A stretch of 64,000 bases of DNA from contig CAJQUW010000932.1 in NCBI GenBank assembly GCA_907163375.1, positions 124,001 to 188,000 of the forward strand. The letters run 5' to 3'. A program made the translations under genes and the position numbers. Numbering within the stretch: the first letter of the stretch is position 1; each line of letters begins with the position of its first letter. Under the pieces are notes generated by a model. The model was not told where the DNA came from and did no database searches. It worked only from the letters and a program-made list of their open reading frames with translations. This DNA comes from Prostheceraeus crozeri (Eukaryota > Platyhelminthes > Polycladida > Euryleptidae). This document shows positions 10,814 to 19,870 of the stretch, in pieces.

Positions 10814-11293
10814 ATGATGTTACCAAATGTTGGTGGAGGTGCATATATCCCGAATAATCGTGAATTAGAAATAGAAATAGAAAATTATATCATGAAAACT
10901 GGAGACGTTTTATCTGGTCCATTGCATCTTTCTATTCTTCCGCAACAAAATACAGAGTTAACAAATAAACAATATGTTGATACACAAATCAATGACTTAA
11001 AAGAAAAATATATAAACGATGTTTTGGTTCCACTGATGAATGAATTAAAGTTGCTTAAACTTAATGACAAATCATTAAACGGAAAATTATTAAAACTTGA
11101 TAAAAAGGATAGAGAACTAGAAGCAGATATAGCAAAACTTTTTAAAAAGATTTCGGAACAATCAAAAATTTTAATATTACTTTCTATAAATTTTAAATCT
11201 GCAGTCATTAAAAATAAACATCAGATACAACTATTGAAAGAACAATTAGAAGATGAAATAGAAAAACTACCTGAAAGAATCAAAAAAAATTAA
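10814..11293 (+). CDS. Coiled-coil fibre-like protein, right copy
   Basis: This is the better-preserved copy of the protein at the left window edge. From ATG it reads MMLPNVGGGAYIPNNRELEIEIEN, then the phage-fibre-like TGDVLSGPLHLS...NKQYVD segment, then a long Lys/Glu/Leu coiled coil. Homology to the left copy runs on to about 11470, where this copy switches to unrelated AT-rich sequence. It lies upstream of the PLA2-like and integrase genes. A virion fibre or spike role is inferred from the motif only. Confidence 0.6.
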   Translation: MMLPNVGGGAYIPNNRELEIEIENYIMKTGDVLSGPLHLSILPQQNTELTNKQYVDTQINDLKEKYINDVLVPLMNELKLLKLNDKSLNGKLLKLDKKDRELEADIAKLFKKISEQSKILILLSINFKSAVIKNKHQIQLLKEQLEDEIEKLPERIKKN

Positions 11294-11470
11294 AGCAGTT
11301 ACAAACTACATTCCAAAAAAGTGTTGATGAATTAAGTTCTAAAATTACTCAACAAATGAAAATGATGAATAGAATAATAAATGAAGTAAACTCGCTTAAT
11401 CAAAAAGTTGATAAAATGAAAACTCTTAAAAATAATTTAGAAAATGAATTAAAGAAAAATTTACAAGAAA
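10878..11470 (+). repeat. Direct repeat, right copy (pair with 1-591)
   Basis: About 99% identical to 1-591 in the same orientation. Just beyond its end is a simple palindromic AT tract (attaattaattaattatt, about 11484-11508). Confidence 0.9.
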
Positions 11471-11701
11471 AATTAAATTGAAATTAATTATTAATTAATT
11501 AATTATTATTCTTTAATTGAAATTAAAGAAACTAAAGATGGTTCTGGAATATATCTAAGTCCTAGTATGATTCGGTAAAACTTTTATTTTATCTTTTAAA
11601 ATGAATTCTACAAATTCCGACAATTTAATTAAATTAAAAATTGCTAATTTAGATTTATTAAATTATCTATTAAACAAATAATAACTCAAATTGTAAAATT
11701 T

Positions 11702-12172
11702 GTGAAGGTAACGACATACAAAAAAACATTAGAAAACTTTCCTGGTTTTATTTGGAGTAAATATTCGAAAGAGAAACATTTACCCGGTCATTCATATACT
11801 GGCCCAGGAACTCGATTAGATATAAGACTAGATGAGAATAATAATCCGAAACCAGGTGAAGAACCAATAAATAGAGTAGATGCCGCAGCTTACAGGAATG
11901 ATTTAGCTTATCGAAATCATGATCTAAGTTCTCGAAATGAAGCAGATAAGAAGATGATTCAAGAATTAGATAGTATTCAAAATCCTTCCTTTAGAGAAAA
12001 AATTGAAAGAATGTTTGTTAAGAAAGCTTTACAAGCTAAAATATTATTCGGTCAGGGTTTAAATGAAACGACAGCAAAGCTGTCTGAGAGCAACGCTCGA
12101 ACCAACGCGTCTGAAATTCATAGGGAATATAGAAGGCCTAAATATTTATTGAAAGTAAAAGTATTTAATTAA
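11702..12172 (+). CDS. Phospholipase A2-like capsid-associated protein
   Basis: The segment HSYTGPGTRLD resembles the calcium-binding loop of parvovirus VP1-type PLA2. About 35 residues later RVDAAAYRNDLAYRNHD supplies the catalytic-type His/Asp-containing helix region (family pattern: loop GPG, then D-A-A-x-x-H-D-x-x-Y). Such domains let non-enveloped virions leave endosomes. In adintovirus-like elements they occur in minor virion proteins. A basic C-terminus follows, after a GC-rich in-frame hairpin island at 12070-12098. The start codon is not certain, because no ATG is near the conserved part. It lies just upstream of integrase. Confidence 0.7.
   Translation: MKVTTYKKTLENFPGFIWSKYSKEKHLPGHSYTGPGTRLDIRLDENNNPKPGEEPINRVDAAAYRNDLAYRNHDLSSRNEADKKMIQELDSIQNPSFREKIERMFVKKALQAKILFGQGLNETTAKLSESNARTNASEIHREYRRPKYLLKVKVFN
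12070..12098. repeat. GC-rich in-frame hairpin island (3)
   Basis: GACAGC-AAA-GCTGTC and then GAGC-AAC-GCTC lie in the C-terminal coding part of the PLA2-like gene. This is the same style as the islands in the polymerase. Confidence 0.55.
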
Positions 12173-12178
12173 GATGAT

Positions 12179-12891
12179 ATTTGGAGTGCTGATCTTATTC
12201 ATATGCCGAATGAAAAAGATTATAAATACGCATTGACCGTTATAGATTTATATACACGATACGCTTGGGTAAAGCCTTTAAAAAATAAAAGTGGTCTATC
12301 AGTTAAATATGCGTTTGAAGAAATCTTTAAAGAAACTAATAGAAAGCCAAAAAATTGTTTGTTGATAAAGGGTCGGAATTTTATAACGGAAATGTTCAAC
12401 CACTATTTGAAACTGTGTATTCAACTGAAAATGCAGGAAAAGTGGTAGTGATAGAAAGATTCAATAGATCATCAAAAAATAAAATTTTCAAAAAATTTAC
12501 TCAGCAAGAAAATCAGAAATGGTTGAAGATATTACCAGGAGTTGTAGAAGAGTATAACAATAAGATTCATTCAGGTATTGAAGAAACCCCAAAGAATGCT
12601 TCTGACGACCCTGATTTAATCCGAAAGAAAATATTCGAAAATAATTATTCGAATGAGAGTAATCCGAATTTACAGAAACGTAAGCCGACATTTAAAATTG
12701 GAGATAGAGTTAGAATATTTAAGTATAAAAATAAATTTGAAAAAGGCTTCGTCGGATACTGGACGAAAGAGATATTTGAAGTTTGTAAAATAAATCAAAC
12801 TTATCCGATTACTTACGAAATCAAAGATTTAGATGATGAAAATATCAGACGTCGATTTTATCAAAATGAATTACAACGAAGTGATTTTTAA
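12179..12891 (+). pseudogene. Retroviral-type (RVE) integrase
   Basis: This is a DDE integrase core. It begins WSADLIHMPNEKDYKYALTV, with the first Asp in the DLIHM and VIDLYTRYAW segments. The usual IERFNRSSKNKIFK...W...EYNN.IHSGIEETP stretch follows. The C-terminal SH3-like part is FKIGDRVRIFKYKNKFEKG...GYWTKEIFEV. It is the typical Polinton integrase that inserts element ends into the host chromosome. Unlike the integrase at 63.2 kb, no chromodomain is visible. It carries about one break. It is followed by the oppositely oriented protease. Confidence 0.85.
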
Positions 12892-12913
12892 TTATCATTA
12901 TTTATTATTGGAA

Positions 12914-13354
12914 CTAACGTTTCGGGAATGAAATTCCCTTGTTCAATTCTAACATAATATCAAGAAATGGTACTCCTTTTTGTAATTTGTACAAAACATA
13001 AAGACATAATTGACCACAATAAGTAGTTCCTGGTTTTTGAATTTGAAATGTATTATAAATTCCATTTCCAAGTAATTCTTTGACTTCGTTTGTAGGTGGA
13101 AGTCCATAAGAGTCGAAGTAGTAGTTATCTCCATTTTTATTAGACGTACCTGCAGACCAATGTACTCCTTTTTCATCTGATGTGTGAAGATTTGTTATGC
13201 AATTTATAGTTGGCTTATTTTTTAGGAATTGTAATTCGTCTCTCATCAATATGTGAAAATTCTTTATTCCCAATTGATTTGCGATTTTCTTTAGATCAAA
13301 ATTTGTAGTTGTTTGCGTTCCATATAATTTTAAAAACTCATTTATGTTGCTCAT
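12914..13354 (-). CDS. Adenain-like cysteine protease (virion maturation)
   Basis: This 146-residue protein starts at the ATG at 13354. The adenovirus-type protease triad is visible: His in KGVHWSAG, Asp in YYFDSYGLPP and Cys in TTYCGQLCLYVLYKL. The spacing matches the shorter protease at 60956-61417. The enzyme cleaves capsid proteins during maturation. The frame looks whole. It is convergent with integrase, and their ends are about 20 bp apart. Part of its N-terminus is duplicated just upstream (13491-13673). Confidence 0.85.
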   Translation of the reverse strand: MSNINEFLKLYGTQTTTNFDLKKIANQLGIKNFHILMRDELQFLKNKPTINCITNLHTSDEKGVHWSAGTSNKNGDNYYFDSYGLPPTNEVKELLGNGIYNTFQIQKPGTTYCGQLCLYVLYKLQKGVPFLDIMLELNKGISFPKR

Positions 13355-13471
13355 TTTATAATTAAAACATTTCTTAAGGGACCCCTAGAAGTCAGAAGGG
13401 GGGGTATTGATTTAAAACTGTCCCATAATGATGACTTTCCTTACTACTTATTCGATTTTGAAATGATTTAA
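13222..13471 (-). repeat. Tandem duplication, copy 1 (protease 5' end plus upstream)
   Basis: The start of the protease gene and about 110 bp upstream (including the 'gggacccctagaagtcagaagg' stretch) recur at 13549-13785 with a handful of differences. The period is about 320 bp. Confidence 0.85.
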
Positions 13472-13490
13472 TTTAATCTAAATTAAAACG

Positions 13491-13785
13491 TTACATTGTA
13501 AAAAATCGGTTTATTAGCAGAGTTAGTGCTTGCTCATCTTTAATCAACTGCAATTCATTTCTCATCAATATGTGAAAATTCTTTATTCCCAATTGATTTG
13601 CGATTTTCTTTAGATCAAAATTTGTAGTTGTTTGCGTTCCATATAATTTTAAAAACTCATTTATGTTGCTCATTTTATAATAAAAAATTTCTTATAGGGA
13701 CCCCTAGAAGTCAGAAGGGGGGTATTGATTTAAAACTGTTCCATAATGATGACTTTCCTTACTACTTATTCGATTTTGAGATGAT
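13491..13785 (-). repeat. Tandem duplication, copy 2, with 5' stub of protease
   Basis: A leftward frame repeats the first 40 or so residues of the protease (MSNINEFLKLYGTQTTTN...) and then departs from it. The upstream DNA to 13785 repeats the copy-1 promoter-side sequence. The stub has no catalytic residues. The duplication may have doubled the promoter. Confidence 0.8.
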
Positions 13786-13933
13786 TATATTATAATTATT
13801 CTAATCTATATTGTTTTACATATTTCCATTTTCTTCATGAACTTCTCAAAATGAATTAGAAAAAAACTGAGTTGTAGATGGTTCTTGAATCACTGATTGC
13901 TTGCTTGCTTTTCAGATGTAGTTGTCCACAAAA

Positions 13934-14359
13934 TCATTTGTCTTGAATGGCTTGCAATTGTGATGTCTCTTCATCTTGAGTTGATGATGTTCCCGGTTGT
14001 AGATTTAAAACTATTTGACTTGTTTTCATTGTCTTATTATAATAATCGGTCTCAAGTTGTTCATCAAAAGAACGCTTCATTCTCGCCGTTTCACGTTTCA
14101 CAATATATTGATTTTGTAAAGTTCTTCGCTTACGTTCTAATGCGGCAGCGCCTTTAACTTCGTTTAAAATTCGCTGTGATATTTCACACGACGTCAAGAA
14201 ATCATCAAAATCAATATCACTAAAGTTTTCCAAACTTTTTTGTAGATCCACAGTATTTATGAAATGATTCTTCTTTAAAAATTCGTTGATCAGGCACACT
14301 TTTTTTGCGATTTGTCCTTTTGTCGTTTCAATACGATCACTCAAATGTTTACTCATCAT
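13934..14359 (-). CDS. Hypothetical helical protein of element A
   Basis: This 141-residue leftward frame starts at ATG 14359 or the next Met (MMSKHLSDRIETTKGQIAK). It is helical and charged, with a basic middle (RKRRTLQNQYIVKRETARMKRS) and an acidic Gln-rich end. I recognise no family. Its base composition is less extreme than in the neighbours. A small DNA- or RNA-binding accessory protein is possible. Confidence 0.45.
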   Translation of the reverse strand: MMSKHLSDRIETTKGQIAKKVCLINEFLKKNHFINTVDLQKSLENFSDIDFDDFLTSCEISQRILNEVKGAAALERKRRTLQNQYIVKRETARMKRSFDEQLETDYYNKTMKTSQIVLNLQPGTSSTQDEETSQLQAIQDK

Positions 14360-14987
14360 GAATGATAGAAATGAATTAAAATAAACTATCTAATACTCCT
14401 TGAGAGAAGAACTTCATTCGTTAATGTGCTTCATTGTTAAAGTGATTGTTTAAAATTGCTATAACAACTATCTTGCATATCGGCTTTGCCCTTATGCGTT
14501 CTAAATTCGCAATAAAAATTGATTTTTTATTATCACCACACCCGCATGTGTTCTCAATTCACAAGAAGAATTGCTTTTTATTGCTGCCCGTATGTATTTT
14601 AACCTATTCATGTGGAAACAGGAAACGCTAAATGAATTTTGCAAATCGATTTCTAAAACTGAATTTGAAACCAAACTTTGAAAACAGATATTGAAAAATG
14701 TTTCTGAAAATAATTTACGTACGGGTAAGTTGAAATGTCAAAACTTTTACGCACGCGTAAATTGAAATGTCAAAATTTTACGGATGCGTAAATTGAAATG
14801 ACAAGAGATTCCACGATAATTTTAGGGGAAAGCTGCTCTTCAATCTCTGTCTCTCTTGAATTATCAGCCAGTGTACGGGTTCATTGAATAATTTTGAGTT
14901 TATGAGTTACAATGATCTTCTAGTTCACACAATCAGTACTTTAAATAATGTTGAGAATACAATAACTAAGAATGTCTAAGTAATAAT
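14360..14987. other. Non-coding stretch with short repeats
   Basis: No convincing gene is seen. A unit of about 33 bp reading 'cgtaaattgaaatgtcaaaa...tttacg' occurs about three times at 14715-14800. Two loosely similar blocks containing 'ttctaaattcgcaataaaaattg' or 'ttctcaattcacaagaagaattg' lie at 14498-14580. Confidence 0.5.
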
Positions 14988-15250
14988 TGCGTCTTCTTAA
15001 TTTATCATAATGCTCTAATCTTAATAATAATTGAGATCCATTTCACTTGTTTTTAATTGAAATAACGAAGGATATATTTTTGCGGTTTCATCCACTTTTG
15101 TTTCTTCCATTTTTAAAGAAATATTTTGAATACAATCTTCTGGTATATTGAGACTACGTGATATTTTGAGAGAACTTAAATTTTCATCTGCCTTAATTTT
15201 CAAAATTCTTAGACCACGTGATATTTTGAGACAACTTAAATTTTCGATTA
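14988..15250 (-). repeat. Inverted repeat, right arm (pair with 810-1108)
   Basis: Read leftward, it encodes the same ENLSSLKISRSLNIPEDCIQ-type segment as the end of the left fibre-like copy. It is a shorter version, lacking about 65 bp. Confidence 0.75.
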
Positions 15251-15470
15251 CGTGATATTTTGAGACAACTTAAATTTTCGATTACGTGAAATTTGGAGTC
15301 TACCTAAATTTTCGATTACGTGAAATTTGGAGTCTACCTAAATTTTTGAAATTTTGATTTTTTTTTGAAAATTTGTCACTACCTAAATTTTTGCCCTTCG
15401 GCCTTCGCCCACGTGAAATTTGAAGTCTACCTAAATTTTTGAAATTTTGATTTTTTGAAAATTTTGAAAA
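15180..15470. repeat. Minisatellite near right end of element A
   Basis: About seven imperfect units of 35-50 bp carry 'tacgtgatattttgag(a)caacttaaattttcgat' and 'cgtgaaatttggagtctacctaaattttt'. Read leftward, the units spell NFKNLGRLQISR-like peptides, an echo of the C-terminal repeats of the fibre-like gene. It appears to be an expansion of that gene's 3' coding repeats. Confidence 0.75.
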
Positions 15471-15481
15471 AACCCGCAAAA

Positions 15482-15535
15482 GTGTGACATTCGGCGCAAG
15501 CGAAGCGAAGCAAAGCGTTGCGCCGGATGTCACAC
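15482..15535. repeat. 54 bp hairpin at element A/Polinton B junction
   Basis: Arms of about 21 bp (GTGTGACAT...GGCGCAA and its complement, one mismatch) flank a 'gcgaagcgaagcaaag' loop. To the right, polymerase-like sequence of Polinton B starts within about 10 bp. To the left, element A repeats begin. It probably marks the element's terminus. Confidence 0.75.
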
Positions 15536-15544
15536 CATATACTA

Positions 15545-16375
15545 CTATCACTTGCATTTGAATTGACATTAATGACAGCTCTGGAGTTTTTCAATTTCTT
15601 TTTGGTAGAGGAAATGATTGTCCACCTGTCATTATTGGACTTGTTATTACATTGAACTCTATATTTTGTACATTATCTATAATCCAATTGCTACCCTTCT
15701 TTGTGAAGGCTTCAATATGATTTATTAGACTATTTAGATGATCCTGAAACCAAGAATCATAGTCATAAATATAGTTTGAGGATGATGAGGCAAAGTGTGC
15801 GAGAAAAGTTTCTTCTTCTTGAGGATTAGAACGAACATACCGAATTTGTGCAATTAGACGACCACGCAGTTGATAACTTGTTAGTAATCTCCTAACACGG
15901 AACGCATGCTTTCTAAGAATGATGTTATGTCCAAAGTAGGCGTTGTTGGCGTGATGTCATACACGCGGGCGTGGCCATTGAGTGCGCTTTCGCTAAGACT
16001 TATTGTTCCATGGTTATTATGCACATTCATCTCAGTACTTGTATCATACACATTCATATGCTGACGAAATCTACTGATAGAGTTATATGTCCTACCACAC
16101 CGAGAGCAGTATTGCATAAAGCTTCGCTTATTAGTTGAAGCGCTGGTTGTTGGCTTGGAAGCGCATATACTTTGATTATTTGAATTTGTCTCTATTATGC
16201 TATCATTCGGTTTATCTTTACATACAAGTTTATGTCTCTTAAGATTATCCATCCTATTCGTCTTATATGGACACTTGCTACATTGATAAGTTTTTACTAA
16301 CTTACAAAATTTTTCATGACGTTGCAAATTGCCCATGAGAGTAAATACTTTTCCACACTTGGTACAGACAACCAC
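15545..16375 (-). pseudogene. Polinton B polymerase, N-terminal zinc-finger part
   Basis: C2H2 fingers are visible: CTKCGKVFTLMGNLQRHEKFC, CSKCPYKTNRMDNLKRHKLVC and CSRCGRTYNSISRFRQH. Farther on the translation gives SWFQDHLNSLINHIEAF...IEFNVITSPIM, which parallels SWLNFHIQCLKSNVDKF...IFKISLLES in the Polinton C polymerase. Finger-plus-this-domain is the usual N-terminus of animal Polinton pPolB. Exonuclease and polymerase motifs are absent, because the sequence stops at the element A hairpin. It carries about one or two breaks. Confidence 0.75.
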
Positions 16376-16425
16376 GATTATTGATGAGGATTGAAATTAG
16401 CAAGCCCTTACATACATCTATCATC

Positions 16426-18812
16426 CTATGACGTCAACATTATCACTAGCCAGTAGCTTATGTTCTCATCTGATGCAAAGAGAAAACATAAAATGTTTGA
16501 TAATTTCTTTTTCCTAAATGAAGAAGGATAAAAGTTAAAAGTTAAAGTTTGGCACACTCTACAATACCGCTGTGATTCAGCTTCAGATGACTGCATCCTT
16601 TTGTGCAGACGCTGAAATCGTTCATGTGAGTCAGTCTCACTTTTCTTATTACATTGCTCATACACAATGTGAATTAAAGTTTCTTTTTCGTGAATACGGC
16701 TATTTGAAACCTGGGAGGCCAACAGGAGATTGGATTCTGTTAGGTTCCTCACAGATTCAATTAAGCCTCTGTTCTCCTCCTTCATTTTCTTCTCCCGCTC
16801 CTCTGCCTGCTCTAGGCGCTCCTGGCAGAGACGCAACTTGCTCTGTATATCCTCTTGTGTCGAGGTTGCATCCAAGTCGACGTTATAATCCCGCACTGGG
16901 AGAGGAGCCGTCACAATAGTATCCGACGTTGGTAGAGCTGTAACTGGGGGAGGTGTTGTGGGAAGTAGTAACGGGGAGGAAGTAGCTGCACCTGGCGTCG
17001 GTAATGGGTTCGGAGGAGATACCGGCGAGGGAAGACGCACAGGGGATGATGGAGCCAAGCAGATCATTGGGGACGGCGGCAGGCGGACACTCCAGCTCGG
17101 GGATGCCCGGATGTTACTGAAGGAGACCTCCTGTGATGCATGCATCACCGAGTCCTGTAATCGAAAAGAAACATTTGTTTATGAACTATTTGCAATTGTT
17201 AACATTTATCAAAATTAAAATTAACACTACGTAAATTCAATTACATAAATTAAAATTAACTTGTTAACATTTACTAATTCCAAATGTGAATTTCTCATAC
17301 CTTCAGCTCGATTGTCTTTTGATTGGATGCACCTTCATCCTCCGAAAGAACCATCGAATCATTCAAGAAGATAAATTGATCTATTGCAGATTAATAAATT
17401 TATACTCAAGTGGGTTTCTAAATTACAATGGAAAAGTTCTCTGCTCATGCAGTCATCTAAGCATCATACTTACATTTGCAACCGAATTATCGTCATCGGA
17501 TGAGGATGTTGGAGACGACGTGGTGTGAAATGTGTTAACATGTCCTGAAATGTGTTAACAACAAATTTATTTTAGACTAAAGGAAGTAGTACTTTTTGTC
17601 AACTGTGAGTCAGTTGTCTGTTCAAGTTAGCATTTAGAATTGACTGCACTTACCTCAAAATCACTCAAAGTCTCATCAATAAATTCTCGAGACTTGGGGA
17701 CTTTCTTAGGTACTCGGGACTTGGGGGCTTTCTTTGCCTCTGGCTCGTCCACCTGTGAGAGCACGCCTTCAGTCGGCCTTTCCTTGGCAAGTAGCCTCTC
17801 CAATTTATTTTTCTCTGCCTTGGAGGTATAGTCCGGCAGCCAGAACGAGTTTCTGCAGGGAACGTGGCCGAAAGTGAGACTTTCATAGAATGATGTACAC
17901 CCTATGACTACTACGAATCGGCACGTCTGCCGAGTTCTAGTGAGTTCCTCTTCTTGTCAGACAAGATCAAAGAAAAACACATGTAAATCCAATGGAACGC
18001 AGATTGCAGTTTTCGGCTAAAACGAAATTTTGTATGTTTTCTCTGATTAAACAAAAAGTATTAAGCCCAGAGTCATAATTTTTGTCATTGAATGTCTTCA
18101 GGTCATTTCCTATGATGTGCATGTGCTTTTGTCACGCATCTAATCGGCAATGTATGCGAGAATTTGGTTGAATGTGGATAAAGTTGCTCAAAATGTTTGT
18201 GTTTGCCGAAATTAATAGGCTCGCCAAATCTAAATGAGTTTAGCTATATAGACAGGGGTGCATGAAAGTGAAAGGAAATGACCTGAAGACATTCCATGCC
18301 AAAAATTATGACTCTGGGCTTAGTACTTTTCGTTTAATCAGAGAAAACATACAAAATTTCGTTTTAGCCAAAAACTGCAATCTGCGTTCCATTGGATTTA
18401 CATGTGCTTTTCTTTGATCCTGTCTGACAAGAAAAGGAACTCACTAGAACTCGGCAGACGTGCCGATTCGTAGTAGGCTTAGGGTGTACATCATTCTGTG
18501 AAAGTCTCACTTTCGGCCACGTTCCCTGCAGAAACTCGTTCTGGCTGCCGGACTAGTAAGGTTGATGCCTTTCCGGGAATTCTGTTGGGCAGAGGGAGTA
18601 TGTTTGGCAATGAAGGCCTTTGCTGAGTCGCTGTTTACCTTGTCGTTGCTCCTCTCATATGTCTTGCAGATTAAACAATAGAGGTACGTGAAATCTTGTT
18701 TGAATGTGCAGTCTTTGTGACCACTCTTGTTGGCATGTCGAACAGGCAGTCGGCATGTTTCATAGTAGTGAAAGATCAGCCGTTGTCGCGCAATACTTTC
18801 ATGTCGGACCAT
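16426..18812 (-). pseudogene. Spliced zinc-binding/coiled-coil accessory gene of Polinton B
   Basis: This looks like a leftward gene of several exons. The first visible piece (from 18812) is MVRHESIARQRLIFHYYE, then HANKSGHKDCTF...YCLICKTYER, a possible His/Cys zinc site. An acidic/basic linker exon ends at a consensus donor near 17655, and small exons lie near 17482-17549 and 17300-17335. A last exon from about 17154 is Ser/Pro-rich (SPSWSVRLPPSPMICLAPSS), then a coiled coil (LRLCQERLEQAEEREKKMKEE). It is similar in plan to the 47290 gene. It is interrupted by a foldback MITE. Function is unknown, possibly regulatory. Confidence 0.5.
17829..18555. mobile_element. 727 bp foldback MITE inside an exon
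   Basis: Two arms of about 280 bp, inverted and about 90% or more alike (17829-18116 and 18274-18555), start TAGTCCGGCAGCC and enclose about 157 bp. GTA lies on both sides (17826-17828 and 18556-18558), consistent with a 3 bp target duplication. There is no coding capacity. Three-base duplications suggest a PIF/Harbinger-type source, but the family is uncertain. Confidence 0.88.
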
Positions 18813-18819
18813 TTCTATA

Positions 18820-19398
18820 TAGGAAAAAAAATTTGATTATAATTTAATCTCTTGTTAAACGAGAACTCATTTATATACCATCAACAAAGCTCTATTAAGT
18901 GCTACTTTCATGTTGGAGAAATCTGAGAAAGAAATAAAATTTGAAGTTGAAATTGAAACCGAAAATCGAAAATTAGATTTTTATTCGAAAAGGGTTTGCT
19001 CATAAGAAGAGTTGAAATTTGTAAACAGCTGATTTACAATTATTTAATTTCGAAATTAATATAATGGAATGAAAGTGAAATTTCGAAAATATCAACCACT
19101 GCTCAATTTGTTGAACTAAACAAGCTTGAATTTTATGGAAGCAGCTGATTTACATTTATTTAATTTGAAATAAACATAATGGAATGAAAATGAGATTTCG
19201 AAAAATTTAAACCGATACTCAATTTGTTTAATTAAAGAAATTTGAATTTGTATTTAGAAACAATGTGTGAAAATACGGATGGCATCGCACTTTTATTCAG
19301 ACCTATACAGTCATGTCTCTTCTGGATGATTTAATGTAGGAAGAAAATAAAAAAAAACATGGTTAATAATGTAACATTAAGTGTTCCTATCCTAAAAC
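18820..19398. repeat. Non-coding stretch with 116 bp tandem pair
   Basis: Units at about 19023-19138 and 19139-19250 share 'cagctgatttaca.ttatttaattt' and 'ataatggaatgaaa.tga.atttcgaaaa'. The rest is AT-rich with no gene seen. Confidence 0.65.
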
Positions 19399-19870
19399 CT
19401 AAGCTTCTATATTTAGAGGTATTTGGTTATAAGAACTTAATAATGTTCCTACTCCCGAATATCCTACAAAGTAGCACAACCTGGCAATGAAACTCACTTC
19501 AGAATTGTAATATGAATCGGAGAACGGAGGAACGAAGTCTTGTATGGACACTGAATAATTCAAAAATGAGTGAAGATCTGATGTGTGCAGGTTCTTTATA
19601 TATGAAATTGACAAAGCAACTATGAACAAAGACCTTATGACATCACACCGTGGAATTGGTACAGTCAAACAAAATTGATAACTCAAACAAGAATTGGAAC
19701 AGCTGGTTTATTTTTAACCCTAGAAATGGAAGTGCCATCAAATGTGTTGAAAGATATCTACATGTAAACAGTAGAGTTAATTCAAAGTAATATGGAATGA
19801 TGGACTGATATATTGACTTGATAGACATGTTAATATCAATAGTCATATAATCATTCAAATTTGAAGACAT
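19399..19870 (-). pseudogene. Possible small accessory gene (uncertain)
   Basis: Two overlapping leftward frames, from MSSNLNDYMTIDINMSIKS onward, give Leu/Ile/Phe/Tyr-rich protein ending SYNQIPLNIEA. The frames could be one gene with a break, or chance. No family is recognised. It is listed because it lies in the Polinton B accessory region on the same strand as its neighbours. Confidence 0.25.

Larger units (their letters stand above)
1..15540 (+). mobile_element. AT-rich Polinton/adintovirus-like element A (left end off window)
   Basis: The hallmark genes of a Polinton/adintovirus lie together: penton-like protein, A32-type packaging ATPase, protein-primed polymerase B, integrase, adenain-like protease and a PLA2-like protein. 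The base composition is far more AT-rich than the rest of the window. The right end is set by a 54 bp hairpin at 15482-15535, beyond which sequence resembling a different Polinton's polymerase begins. The left end is outside the window. No major capsid gene was recognised. Several long frames survive and there are perhaps six to ten breaks in all. The near-identical internal repeat suggests a young element that has been rearranged. Treated as a fossil. Confidence 0.85.

Noticed and set aside
1-15540. Bacterial or phage contamination
   Set aside because: The phage-fibre motif and intein could suggest it, but protein-primed polymerase with YTD/TDS, RVE integrase and adenain-like protease together identify a Polinton/adintovirus-like element.
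15300-15569. Leftward gene of 89 codons
   Set aside because: It crosses the terminal hairpin and the minisatellite. The peptide is a by-product of repeats.
19399-19870. Host membrane-protein gene
   Set aside because: Hydrophobic composition alone. No signal, conserved motif or splice support, so kept only as a low-confidence possible gene.
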